From positions 62,001 through 126,000 of the forward strand of contig CAJUNN010000001.1 of assembly GCA_910587955.1 (NCBI GenBank): DNA of 64,000 nucleotides, written 5' to 3'. The DNA is from an uncultured Lachnospiraceae bacterium. GTDB taxonomy: Bacteria; Bacillota; Clostridia; Lachnospirales; Lachnospiraceae. The position numbers and the translations under genes are program-made. Below, piece by piece: positions 43,603-52,029 of this stretch (positions are counted from its first letter, which is position 1; the number at the start of each line of letters is the position of its first letter). The notes under the pieces were generated by a model that saw only the letters and a list, made by a program, of their open reading frames with translations, was not told where the DNA came from and made no database searches.

Positions 43603-45681
43603 ATGGAGCAGACAGAAATGATGGAACGGTATGAGCTGGCTATGGAGCGGATACGGGCGATCAAGGAGGAAACGTCCGTTTCTGCTCCATTTTCTGCTTA
43701 TTTCCGGGAAATGACAGACTTTATCGGGGAGATCGAGGAGCTGGTGGAGGATCTTGGAAGCGGCAAATGGGAGGAAGCCTCACTTTCGGAGCTTTCCAAG
43801 CTGAACCAACGGCTCTATAGGGATGTGACAGAGGCGTGCTACGGGGACAGTTATGCCAATCCGGCCGTTGCCGTAAGGCGGCTGGGAGAAGAATACGGAC
43901 AGGTTTTAAGCTTTCTCTACACAGAGATCCGGGGAATGATTGTGTGGGCTTATGAAAAGCGCCTCTGGGATATTACCGTAACCCTGGAGCTTTTTATCCA
44001 GGTCTACAATGCCTTTGAGGAGGAAAAACCGGAAGCCTCCCGGGTGCGGCAGATGATTTACTGGCATATGAGCGACTACTGCGATGTAATGATACCGAGA
44101 CGAATCCGGGAACAGCTGGATCCAGGGCTTTCTTTCGCCGGGGATCTAATCTGCGGGGCCGATCTGGCGGATGTGCGCTATCTCTACCGTTTTGGGGAAT
44201 ACATTACGGAAAATGAGATAGAAGTCAGCCGCTTTCTGGCGAAGATGCCGGAAGAGCAGATTGAAGCTATTGCTTCTACCTTTACAGAAGGCTATCGAAG
44301 GGGATTTGAGAATGCAGGAATTGACCTGAGAAAGAAAAAGACGGTAAACATCCGCTATTCCCTGGGCTTTGAGCGGATTGTGAGAGCAGCCGCCGGACAG
44401 TTTGAAAAGATGGGGCTTAAGAGCATCATTTACCGGGAGGCCCGCCACAGCATCAACCGCAGGCCCCAGGGCAATCCGGGATTCGGCAGTACGCCGCCCT
44501 GCCGGCAATTTGCCTTCGATCACCGGGAGGATGCGGCCCTGTATCTGGACAAGAAACTGGTAGAGCGGAAGCTTTCTGTGCTCCGTCAGGCTTATGAGGA
44601 CTGCCGGGAGCTGGCTTTTGTGCACGCGGGACCGGCAGTGATGGAAATTTTTGGGGAACATCCGTTTTTCCCGGCCAACTGCCCGGAGGCGCTGCATTTT
44701 ACGAAACAGCAGCAAGAGTGGAGCGTTTACTACGACAGCCAGGCCGGACAGCTGGTCAACGAGTACATTCCGGGAGATGAGCGCAGCTTTACGATTATTG
44801 CCTATCCCATCCCGGAAATCGGCCGGAATTTTGCAGAAATTTTTGCCCGGACGGTGGAGATCAATACCCTGGATTACCATCTTTATGAGCGGATACAGCA
44901 GACGATCATTGATGCCCTGGACGAAGGAGAGGCGGTCGAGATCAAAGGGGCGGAAGGGAACCGCACCGACCTGACCGTGCAGCTTTGGAAGCTGGAGAAC
45001 CAAGAGACAGAAACCTTGTTTGAAAATTGTCTGGCCGATGTGAATATTCCGGTGGGAGAGGTCTTTACTACACCGCGCCTGGCAGGAACGAACGGAATTC
45101 TCCATGTAAGTCAGGTGTATCTGAACGGACTGAAATATGTAGATTTGGAGCTGCGGTTTGCAGACGGAATGATTGCGGACTGCCGCTGTGCAAACTTTGG
45201 GACGGAGGAGGAGAACCGGGCGTATCTTCGGAATAATGTGCTGTTCAATCATGAGACCCTGCCGATGGGTGAGTTTGCCGTGGGAACCAATACGGCTGCC
45301 TACGTGATGGCCCGAAAATACGGCATTGAATCCAGGCTTCCCATTCTGATTGCGGAGAAGACGGGACCGCATTTTGCCGTGGGAGACACCTGCTTCTCCC
45401 GGTCGGAGGAAATTGACACATTTAACCCGGACGGAAAACGGATGATTGCCAAAGACAACGAATGCTCCAGGCTTCGGAAAGAAGATGTATCCCGGGCGTA
45501 TTTTAACTGCCATACGGATATCACCATCCCCTACAATGAGCTGGACCGGATCCGGGTGAGACGGGCAGACGGGAGTTTTTGCCCGATTGTGGAAAAAGGG
45601 CGTTTCGTTCTTCCCGGAACGGAGCCGTTAAACGAGCCTTTGGACAGATTTGCGGTTGACAAGGGATCGGAGAGCAGGTAA
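43603..45681 (+). CDS. M29-like metallopeptidase (aminopeptidase T type) with a long N-terminal extension
   Basis: The C-terminal part of this 692-residue protein fits M29 aminopeptidases: GEVFTTP near residue 485, LPMGEFAVGTN, LIAEKTGPHFAVGDT, and the CHTDITIPYNELD stretch supply the expected Glu, His, Tyr and Asp metal ligands. M29 enzymes are usually about 400 residues; here roughly 300 extra N-terminal residues, largely helical and with no recognised motif, precede the peptidase part. The ATG at 43603 lies behind GGAGGCAGG. It is cytoplasmic, with no signal sequence. The last codons overlap the purE promoter. Confidence 0.8.
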   Translation: MEQTEMMERYELAMERIRAIKEETSVSAPFSAYFREMTDFIGEIEELVEDLGSGKWEEASLSELSKLNQRLYRDVTEACYGDSYANPAVAVRRLGEEYGQVLSFLYTEIRGMIVWAYEKRLWDITVTLELFIQVYNAFEEEKPEASRVRQMIYWHMSDYCDVMIPRRIREQLDPGLSFAGDLICGADLADVRYLYRFGEYITENEIEVSRFLAKMPEEQIEAIASTFTEGYRRGFENAGIDLRKKKTVNIRYSLGFERIVRAAAGQFEKMGLKSIIYREARHSINRRPQGNPGFGSTPPCRQFAFDHREDAALYLDKKLVERKLSVLRQAYEDCRELAFVHAGPAVMEIFGEHPFFPANCPEALHFTKQQQEWSVYYDSQAGQLVNEYIPGDERSFTIIAYPIPEIGRNFAEIFARTVEINTLDYHLYERIQQTIIDALDEGEAVEIKGAEGNRTDLTVQLWKLENQETETLFENCLADVNIPVGEVFTTPRLAGTNGILHVSQVYLNGLKYVDLELRFADGMIADCRCANFGTEEENRAYLRNNVLFNHETLPMGEFAVGTNTAAYVMARKYGIESRLPILIAEKTGPHFAVGDTCFSRSEEIDTFNPDGKRMIAKDNECSRLRKEDVSRAYFNCHTDITIPYNELDRIRVRRADGSFCPIVEKGRFVLPGTEPLNEPLDRFAVDKGSESR

Positions 45682-45684
45682 ACT
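45656..45684 (+). promoter_or_regulatory. Promoter of the purE leader and pur operon
   Basis: A perfect TTGACA inside the 3' end of the peptidase gene, a 17-base spacer and TAAACT (4 of 6 matches). Transcription from about 45691 would give a leader of about 174 bases before purE. Confidence 0.6.
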
Positions 45685-45686
45685 TA

Positions 45687-45727
45687 TTTATAAGCGGAAA
45701 AGCATGAAAAAGCTTTGTTTATAAGCG
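45687..45727 (+). repeat. Direct repeat TTTATAAGCG in the purE upstream region
   Basis: TTTATAAGCG occurs at 45687-45696 and again at 45718-45727, 31 bases apart (about three helical turns). A 14-base AT palindrome follows at 45733-45746. These may be operator sites or RNA elements. Confidence 0.45.
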
Positions 45728-45864
45728 CAGCTAATAAATATTTATTGCGGCAGAACACTTTCTAGCGCCAGCAGAATTTACGGACGAGAAACGGCCGGAA
45801 ATTACTGCTAGAGAAGGGCGCTTTGAGGAGTTCTGCGGAACTAAAATAGGAGGTCAATAAATTT
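45691..45864 (+). promoter_or_regulatory. Structured purE leader, candidate cis-regulatory RNA
   Basis: Three nested helices can be drawn: GCAGAAC 45750-45756 with GTTCTGC 45830-45836; AGCGCC 45764-45769 with GGCGCT 45817-45822; and AGCAGAATTT 45770-45779 with 45799-45809 (one bulge). The 3' strand of the outer helix can instead form a local hairpin, AGTTC 45829-45833 with GAACT 45838-45842 around TGCG, just before the ribosome binding site AGGAGG at 45848. The two states exclude each other, as in riboswitches. It does not fit the purine, ykkC/PRPP or ZTP consensus that I can recall. Confidence 0.6.
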
Positions 45865-46365
45865 ATGGCAAGAGTAGGTATTGTTATGGGCAGCGATTCG
45901 GACATGCCTGTCATGAGCAAAGCGGCGGATATCCTGGAGCAGCTGGGTGTGGACTACGAGATGACCATTATCTCCGCTCACCGGGAGCCGGACGTATTCT
46001 TTGAATATGCCAAGACGGCAGAGAGCCGGGGGTTCAAAGTGATTATTGCGGGAGCGGGCATGGCGGCTCATCTTCCCGGCATGTGCGCGGCTATTTTTCC
46101 CATGCCGGTGATTGGAATTCCCATGCACACCACTTCCCTGGGGGGCAGGGATTCCCTTTATTCGATTGTACAGATGCCTTCCGGAATTCCTGTGGCCACG
46201 GTGGCTATCAACGGAGGGCTGAATGCGGGTCTTCTGGCTGCGAAAATTTTGGCTGTTTCCGACAGCGGGCTTCTGGAACGTCTGAAAGCATATTCTGAAA
46301 GCCTGAAGGAGCAGGTAGAGAAAAAAGCGGAGCGTCTGGCAGAAGTGGGATATAAGAATTATTGA
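45865..46365 (+). CDS. purE: N5-carboxyaminoimidazole ribonucleotide mutase
   Basis: It is the purine pathway enzyme moving the carboxyl group in N5-CAIR to make CAIR. The 166-residue protein has the N-terminal [10 protein letters not shown], the SAHREPD substrate motif and [12 protein letters not shown]. It is the first gene of a purE-purM-purN-purD run. It has its own promoter and a structured leader. purK is not adjacent. Confidence 0.95.
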   Translation: MARVGIVMGSDSDMPVMSKAADILEQLGVDYEMTIISAHREPDVFFEYAKTAESRGFKVIIAGAGMAAHLPGMCAAIFPMPVIGIPMHTTSLGGRDSLYSIVQMPSGIPVATVAINGGLNAGLLAAKILAVSDSGLLERLKAYSESLKEQVEKKAERLAEVGYKNY

Positions 46366-46380
46366 TGGAAACAAAACAGG

Positions 46381-46435
46381 AATTCTTCTTCACAAAGCGG
46401 CGGGAGGAGAATTGCGGAACTATAAATCAGGGAGG
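46381..46435 (+). promoter_or_regulatory. Hairpin leader before purM, related to the purE leader end
   Basis: AATTCTTCTT (46381-46390) pairs with GAGGAGAATT (46404-46413) including G-T pairs. The 3' part, TGCGGAACTATAAATCAGGG, closely resembles TGCGGAACTAAAATAGGAGG at the end of the purE leader, so the two genes share a ribosome-binding-site-proximal element. Confidence 0.5.
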
Positions 46436-46444
46436 AAGATAAGG

Positions 46445-47470
46445 ATGGATTACAAGAATGCAGGGGTTGACATTGAAGCGGGCTACCGCTCGGTAGAGCT
46501 GATGAAGGAACATGTCCGCCGGACCATGCGGCCGGAGGTACTGACAGGAATCGGCGGTTTTTCAGGAGCATTTTCCATGGAGGCTTTTAAACATATGGAG
46601 AAGCCGACACTGGTTTCCGGGACTGACGGTGTGGGAACTAAGCTGAAACTGGCATTTCTCATGAACCGTCACAATACAGTGGGAATCGACTGTGTAGCCA
46701 TGTGCGTCAATGATATTGCCTGTGCAGGAGGCGAGCCATTGTTTTTCCTGGATTACATCGCCTGCGGCCGGAACGTTCCGGAGCGTATCGCCGCCATTGT
46801 AAGCGGTGTGGCGGAAGGATGCAGCCAGGCGGGAGCTGCCCTCATCGGCGGTGAGACGGCAGAGATGCCCGGATTTTATCCGGTAGATGAATACGATCTG
46901 GCAGGTTTCGCAGTAGGCGTGGTGGACGAGAAGGATCTCATTACCGGGGCGTCTGTGAAGCCGGGAGACGTGCTGGTAGGAATGGCCTCCTCCGGCGTAC
47001 ACAGCAACGGCTTTTCTCTGGTACGGAAAGTTTTTACGATGAAAGAGGAGTATATGAACACTCACTTCGAGAGCCTTGGACGGACTTTGGGAGAGGCTCT
47101 CATAGAGCCTACCAAGATTTACGTGAAAGCTCTGCGGACTGTGAAAGAAGCTGGTGTAGCGATAAAAGGCTGCAGCCATATTACGGGGGGAGGCTTCTAC
47201 GAGAATATTCCCAGGATGCTTCCGGAGGGTGTGCGCGCCCAGGTGAAAAAGGACAGCTATCCCGTGCCTCCTATTTTTAAAATGCTGGCTGTAGACGGAA
47301 GAATTGAGGAGCAGATGATGTACAATACCTTCAACATGGGAATCGGCATGGTGATGGCCGTGGATCCGGCCCAGGCGGACGCATGTATGGCGGCAGTCCG
47401 GGAAGCCGGGGAAACGCCTTATCTCATTGGCGAGGTCCGGGCAGGAGAAAAGGGAGTGGACGTATGCTGA
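46445..47470 (+). CDS. purM: Phosphoribosylformylglycinamidine cyclo-ligase (AIR synthetase)
   Basis: It closes the imidazole ring to give AIR. The 341-residue length is typical. Seen are [12 protein letters not shown] at the N-terminus, [32 protein letters not shown] and [11 protein letters not shown]. The ATG at 46445 follows GGGAGGAAG; the upstream in-frame TTG lies in the leader hairpin. It overlaps purN. Confidence 0.95.
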   Translation: MDYKNAGVDIEAGYRSVELMKEHVRRTMRPEVLTGIGGFSGAFSMEAFKHMEKPTLVSGTDGVGTKLKLAFLMNRHNTVGIDCVAMCVNDIACAGGEPLFFLDYIACGRNVPERIAAIVSGVAEGCSQAGAALIGGETAEMPGFYPVDEYDLAGFAVGVVDEKDLITGASVKPGDVLVGMASSGVHSNGFSLVRKVFTMKEEYMNTHFESLGRTLGEALIEPTKIYVKALRTVKEAGVAIKGCSHITGGGFYENIPRMLPEGVRAQVKKDSYPVPPIFKMLAVDGRIEEQMMYNTFNMGIGMVMAVDPAQADACMAAVREAGETPYLIGEVRAGEKGVDVC

Positions 47471-48063
47471 ATGTGACGGTCCTGGTCTCCGGAGGCGGAA
47501 CCAATCTCCAGGCGGTTCTGGACGCCGTGGACAGCGGAAAAATCCAAAATGCCAGGGTTGCGGCTGTGATCAGCAACAATCCCGGGGCCTATGCCCTGGA
47601 ACGGGCAAAAAAGCATCAGATTCCGGCCTACTGTGTTTCGCCGAAGGCATACGGAACCAGGGAAGCATTTCACAAAGCCCTTTTGGATACCTTAAGGGAC
47701 ACGGAGGCGGACCTGGTGGTGCTGGCCGGTTGCCTGGTGGTGATCCCGGACAGCATTATCCGGGAATACCGGGGGCGCATGATCAACATTCACCCCTCTC
47801 TGATTCCTTCTTTCTGCGGAACCGGGTATTATGGTCTGAAAGTTCATGAGGAAGCCCTGAAAAGGGGTGTAAAAGTGACAGGGGCCACGGTACACTATGT
47901 GGACGAGGGGACAGATACGGGTCCCATCCTCCTGCAGAAGGCCGTGGAAGTGAAACCGGGCGACACGCCGGAAATCCTCCAGCGGCGGGTGATGGAGGAG
48001 GCGGAGTGGGTGCTGCTGCCCCAGGCCATTCATATGATTGCAAACGGGAGGATAACGGAATGA
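47464..48063 (+). CDS. purN: Phosphoribosylglycinamide formyltransferase
   Basis: It formylates GAR using 10-formyl-THF. The 199-residue protein has [13 protein letters not shown] at the N-terminus and the catalytic region [10 protein letters not shown] and the [14 protein letters not shown] loop with the key Asp. The ATG at 47464 overlaps the purM stop, and its own stop overlaps the purD ATG. Confidence 0.95.
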   Translation: MLNVTVLVSGGGTNLQAVLDAVDSGKIQNARVAAVISNNPGAYALERAKKHQIPAYCVSPKAYGTREAFHKALLDTLRDTEADLVVLAGCLVVIPDSIIREYRGRMINIHPSLIPSFCGTGYYGLKVHEEALKRGVKVTGATVHYVDEGTDTGPILLQKAVEVKPGDTPEILQRRVMEEAEWVLLPQAIHMIANGRITE

Positions 48064-49331
48064 AGATTTTAATCGTAGGTTCAGGCGGGCGGGAACATGC
48101 CATCGCCTGGAAGACAGCCCAGAGTCCAAAGGCAGAGAAGATTTACTGTGCGCCGGGAAACGCCGGCATTGAGGAATATGCCGAGTGTGTGCCAATCGGC
48201 CCCATGGAGTTTGAGAAGCTGGCCTCCTTTGCCAAGGAAAAAGAGATTGATTTGACCGTGGTAGGAATGGACGATCCCCTGGTAGGCGGCATTGTCGATG
48301 TGTTTGAGAAGGAAGGACTGCGCATTTTCGGACCCAGGAAGTGTGCGGCAGTTTTGGAAGGTTCCAAGGCATTTTCCAAAGATTTGATGAAAAAATACGG
48401 GATTCCCACTGCAGCGTATGAAAATTTCGACGATCCGGAGAAGGCGCTTGCCTATTTGGAGAAGGCGGATTTTCCCATTGTCTTGAAAGCGGACGGACTT
48501 GCATTGGGAAAAGGCGTCCTTATTTGTAATACCCTTGCAGAGGCCAGGGACGGGGTAAAAAGCATTATGATGGACAAGCAGTTCGGAAATGCCGGAAACC
48601 GCATGGTGATTGAGGAATTTATGACGGGCCGGGAGGTTTCGGTCCTCAGCTTTGTGGACGGAAAAACCATCCGCTGTATGACCTCCGCCCAGGACCACAA
48701 GCGGGCGCTTGACGGGGATCAGGGGCTGAACACGGGAGGCATGGGGACCTTTTCCCCCAGCCCCTTCTACACGGAGGAGGTAGACGCCTTTTGCCGGAAT
48801 TACATTTATCAGCCCACAGTGGATGCCATGGCAGCGGAAGGACGGGAATTTAAAGGCGTCATTTTCTTCGGCCTTATGCTTACAGAGAAAGGTCCCAGGG
48901 TGCTGGAGTACAATGCCAGATTCGGGGATCCGGAGGCCCAGGTGGTGCTTCCGCGGATGAAGAATGACATTGTGGAAGTGTTTGAGGCTTGTATTGACGG
49001 AACGCTCGATAAGATGGAGCTGGAATTTGAAGACAACGCAGCGGTGTGTGTGGTGCTTGCCTCCGGCGGCTACCCGGTGGCTTACGAAAAGGGCCATGTG
49101 ATTCACGGCCTGGAGCAGTTTGAGAACCGGGAAGGCTGTTTTGTGTTCCATGCGGGAACAAAGAGAACGGAAGCGGGAATTGTCACAAACGGCGGCCGGG
49201 TCCTGGGCGTTACGGCTACGGGTGCGGACTTGAAAACGGCCCGGGCCAACGCCTATGAGGCGGTGAAGCTGGTGAATTTTGAGAAAGCTTACTGCCGGAG
49301 CGATATCGGAAAAGCCATCGATGAGGCGTAG
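48060..49331 (+). CDS. purD: Phosphoribosylamine-glycine ligase
   Basis: This ATP-grasp enzyme makes GAR. The 423-residue protein has VGSGGREHAIAW at the N-terminus, VLKADGLALGKGV, the TGREVSVLSF motif, GGMGTFSPSPF and the metal site YNARFGDPEAQVV. The ATG at 48060 overlaps the purN stop. A strong terminator lies 21 bases after its stop codon. Confidence 0.95.
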   Translation: MKILIVGSGGREHAIAWKTAQSPKAEKIYCAPGNAGIEEYAECVPIGPMEFEKLASFAKEKEIDLTVVGMDDPLVGGIVDVFEKEGLRIFGPRKCAAVLEGSKAFSKDLMKKYGIPTAAYENFDDPEKALAYLEKADFPIVLKADGLALGKGVLICNTLAEARDGVKSIMMDKQFGNAGNRMVIEEFMTGREVSVLSFVDGKTIRCMTSAQDHKRALDGDQGLNTGGMGTFSPSPFYTEEVDAFCRNYIYQPTVDAMAAEGREFKGVIFFGLMLTEKGPRVLEYNARFGDPEAQVVLPRMKNDIVEVFEACIDGTLDKMELEFEDNAAVCVVLASGGYPVAYEKGHVIHGLEQFENREGCFVFHAGTKRTEAGIVTNGGRVLGVTATGADLKTARANAYEAVKLVNFEKAYCRSDIGKAIDEA

Positions 49332-49352
49332 AACCCCAATATACAAGGAGAG

Positions 49353-49383
49353 AAGGGACGGCTGCAGATTGCAGCCGTCCCTT
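49353..49383. terminator. Bidirectional terminator between purD and feoB
   Basis: A perfect 14-base stem (49353-49366 with 49370-49383, three-base loop) ends in CCCTTTCT on the plus strand and TTCTCTCC on the other. It sits between convergent genes and can serve both. Confidence 0.88.
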
Positions 49384-49390
49384 TCTATAT

Positions 49391-51532
49391 TCAGAAGAAA
49401 AGCCCGGCCGTCCGGGAGATCAGAAAACAGAGGATAAGGCCCAGGGCTGTGGGGAAAGCAAAGGACAGCAGCGTCCAGCGTAGGCTTTTTGTTTCGTGGT
49501 ATATGGTGATAAGGGTGGTGGAGCAGGGCCAGTGGAATAGGGAAAATGCAAGGGTGCAGGCCGCAGTCACCCAGGTCCAGCCCTGTCCGGCCAGCAGTTC
49601 TTTTAATGCCGGGAGACTTTCGGGTTCCGACAGGATCCCCTGTCCCAGATAGGCCATGAGAAGGATGGGAATCACAATCTCGTTGGCCGGAAATCCCAGA
49701 ATAAAGGCCATTAGGATTACGCCGTCCAGTCCGAAGAGAGAGGCGAAAGGATCGAGAAATCCGGCACAGCAGTTAAGAAGGCTCGAGGAACCAAGAGAAA
49801 GGTTTGCCATAAGCCAGATGAGGATTCCGGCGGGAGCTGCGGTACATACGGCCCGGCCCAGGACAAAGAGGGTTCTGTCAAACACGGAGCGGATAAGGAC
49901 TTTTCCAAGCCGGGGTTTCCGGTAAGGGGGAAGCTCCAGGGTAAAGAAAGAGGGCAGTCCCTTTAAAATTGTCCGGGACAGCAGCCAGGAGGCGGAAAAG
50001 GTCATCCCCACGCTGAACAGCACCGCACCAGTTAACAAAAGGGCGCCGCTCAGGGAGGAGGACAGACCGCCGCCGTTCCCTGCAAAGAACATAGTAATCA
50101 GAGCGATGAGCATAGGAAAGCGGCCGTTGCAGGGTACCAGGCTGTTGGTGAGAATTGCGATCAGCCGTTCCCTGGGCGAGTCAATGATCCGGCAGCCGGT
50201 GACGCCGGCGGCGTTGCAGCCGAAACCCATGCACATAGTAAGAGCCTGCTTCCCGCAAGACCCGCAGCGCTGAAATGCGTGATCCAGGTTGTAGGCAATC
50301 CGGGGAAGAAAGCCTGCATCCTCCAGAAGGGTAAAGAGAGGGAAAAAGACGGCCATGGGGGGCAGCATCACGGAGACTACCCAGGCCAGCACCCGGTAGG
50401 CACCCAGGACGAGAACGCCGTGAAGCCATGCAGGGGCATGGATCCGGATAAAAAAGCAGGTCAGCAGATCTTGGATTCCGAAGAGCAGATCCGAGAGCAG
50501 ACGGGAGGGAAGATTGGCGCCTGCGAGGGTAAGCCAGAATACAAGGGCCAGCAGCAGAAGCATAAAGGGATATCCAAAGGCCCTGCTTGTGAGTAAATCC
50601 CTGGGCGGGAAGTTCTTTTGGGTGTCAGGCGAAAGAGGGGACACGGTTTCCCTGCACAAGGCTTCTGCCCGCTGAAAGAGGGCAGCGGTCACAATGTCTT
50701 GGAGCTGTTCCCTTGGAATACCGGCGGCCTTTAGAAGGTTCCCGGCGTCTTCTAAGGCACTTTGGACGGCTGGATCGGCGCTTAAGTGTAAGCCCAGAAA
50801 GGCGGAAATTTTTTCTTCCAGTTCCGGGTCCCCTTCCAGCAGGCGCAGGGCCAGCCAGCGTTCCGGAAGCCGTCCCCCAATCTGCCGCCTAAGCTGCGGC
50901 TCCAAAAGCTGCAGGGCGGCTTCCAGAGGCGCCGGGTAGGAGAGGGGGCGGGCGAGGGAAGCCTGCGGGTGTTCCATCAAAAGATCCAGAGCTTCCGCCA
51001 GATCCCGGACACTTGTGCGGTTGTGGGCGGAAGTTCCGATGACGGGAACGCCCAGGGCGGAAGAGAGTCTGGGGAGATTGAGCCGGAGCCGGCGCCGTTC
51101 GGCTTCGTCCATGAGATTGACGCAGATCAGCACCCGGGGGACAAGCTCCAGGGTTTGCAGGGCCAGATTCAGGCTGCGTTCCAGGCAGGATGCGTCACAG
51201 ACAACTACGGCCGCGTCTGCGCCTCCAAAGCACAGGAAATCCCGGGCAATTTCTTCTTCCGGTGAATGAGCCATGAGGGAATATGTACCGGGAAGATCCA
51301 CAAGAAGGCAGGAATGGAGGGTGGACCTGCAGTGTCCCGCTGCGACGGACACGGTTTTACCCGGCCAGTTTCCCGTGTGCTGCTTCATTCCGGTAAGTGC
51401 ATTGAAAAGGGTGCTTTTTCCTACATTGGGATTTCCGGCCAGGGCGATTCGCTTTTCTTGTGCAGAAGCATCCCGCGTTCCGGGGAAGATCCCGGCGGCT
51501 TGCCTTCCTGTAGAATTTCTGGTAAGTCCCAT
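49391..51532 (-). CDS. feoB: Ferrous iron transporter FeoB
   Basis: This is the membrane Fe(II) uptake protein. The 713-residue protein has an N-terminal G domain (GNPNVGKST near residue 34, DLPGTYSL, NLMDEA), a helical insulator region, and a C-terminal membrane part with the Gate motifs FPLFTLLEDAGFLPRIAYNLD (here FLPRIAYNLD) and CGFGCNAAG-like MGFGCNAAGV. AAAGGAG precedes the ATG. feoA lies 48 bases upstream on the same strand; feoC is not seen. Confidence 0.95.
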   Translation of the reverse strand: MGLTRNSTGRQAAGIFPGTRDASAQEKRIALAGNPNVGKSTLFNALTGMKQHTGNWPGKTVSVAAGHCRSTLHSCLLVDLPGTYSLMAHSPEEEIARDFLCFGGADAAVVVCDASCLERSLNLALQTLELVPRVLICVNLMDEAERRRLRLNLPRLSSALGVPVIGTSAHNRTSVRDLAEALDLLMEHPQASLARPLSYPAPLEAALQLLEPQLRRQIGGRLPERWLALRLLEGDPELEEKISAFLGLHLSADPAVQSALEDAGNLLKAAGIPREQLQDIVTAALFQRAEALCRETVSPLSPDTQKNFPPRDLLTSRAFGYPFMLLLLALVFWLTLAGANLPSRLLSDLLFGIQDLLTCFFIRIHAPAWLHGVLVLGAYRVLAWVVSVMLPPMAVFFPLFTLLEDAGFLPRIAYNLDHAFQRCGSCGKQALTMCMGFGCNAAGVTGCRIIDSPRERLIAILTNSLVPCNGRFPMLIALITMFFAGNGGGLSSSLSGALLLTGAVLFSVGMTFSASWLLSRTILKGLPSFFTLELPPYRKPRLGKVLIRSVFDRTLFVLGRAVCTAAPAGILIWLMANLSLGSSSLLNCCAGFLDPFASLFGLDGVILMAFILGFPANEIVIPILLMAYLGQGILSEPESLPALKELLAGQGWTWVTAACTLAFSLFHWPCSTTLITIYHETKSLRWTLLSFAFPTALGLILCFLISRTAGLFF

Positions 51533-51580
51533 ATTGATGTCTCCTTTCTGGTTTCTTTAGCGCTTTCCTTGCGGAGGGTG

Positions 51581-51814
51581 TTATCTCTCAATTTGTATCT
51601 CTTTCCCGTCGGCGGCGCGGATGGCGATAACGGCACCGCGGATTAGGAAAGCAGCCGGATCCCCGGAAGGGCTTTTTCCTACGCATTGTACCAGAGTATG
51701 CCGGATCAGCCCCAGATCCTGCAGCCGCCTGCGGATGTCCTTAGCGGAGGGAAGCTCCGCAATCCGGGCAGTCTGCCCCGGCTTCATATCATTCAGGCAA
51801 TATAGCTCTTTCAT
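51581..51814 (-). CDS. feoA: FeoA domain protein
   Basis: The 77-residue SH3-like protein assists FeoB. The pattern MKPGQTARIAEL, RRRLQDLGL and the C-terminal GAVIAIRAADGKEI are typical of the family. A very strong ribosome binding site (GGGGAGGTGAT on the minus strand) precedes the start. It is the first gene of the feoAB operon; no clear Fur or DtxR box was recognised in the 150 bases upstream. Confidence 0.93.
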   Translation of the reverse strand: MKELYCLNDMKPGQTARIAELPSAKDIRRRLQDLGLIRHTLVQCVGKSPSGDPAAFLIRGAVIAIRAADGKEIQIER

Positions 51815-51971
51815 TGTGCAAAATCACCTCCCCGGTAAATTTTTTGGTTATTTCCTAGTGTTATTATTGTATGGAAGATGACGGCAGATGTGAAAACAAA
51901 GGAGAAATTTCCCGTTCCGGGAGTAGAAGCAAAACAGATGCGGAAATAAGGATTCAATCGTCTGATGATAT

Positions 51972-52000
51972 TTGACAAGGCATCCGTTACCGATTATAAT
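51972..52000 (+). promoter_or_regulatory. Consensus sigma-A promoter of the SH3 protein gene
   Basis: TTGACA, exactly 17 bases, TATAAT: a full-consensus promoter, 29 bases before the ATG at 52030. Strong constitutive expression is expected. Confidence 0.92.
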
Positions 52001-52029
52001 AGCCATATACGTGCATGGAGGAAAAGAAC

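Noticed and set aside
44146..45513. Minus-strand open frame of 455 codons
   Set aside because: It is antisense to the M29-type peptidase and has no family resemblance.
45691..45864. Known purine, PRPP/ykkC or ZTP riboswitch before purE
   Set aside because: The conserved blocks of those classes that I can recall are not present; the element is described only as a structured leader.
48081..49346. Minus-strand open frame of 421 codons opposite purD
   Set aside because: purD is certain from motifs and overlap with purN; the antisense frame is a composition effect.
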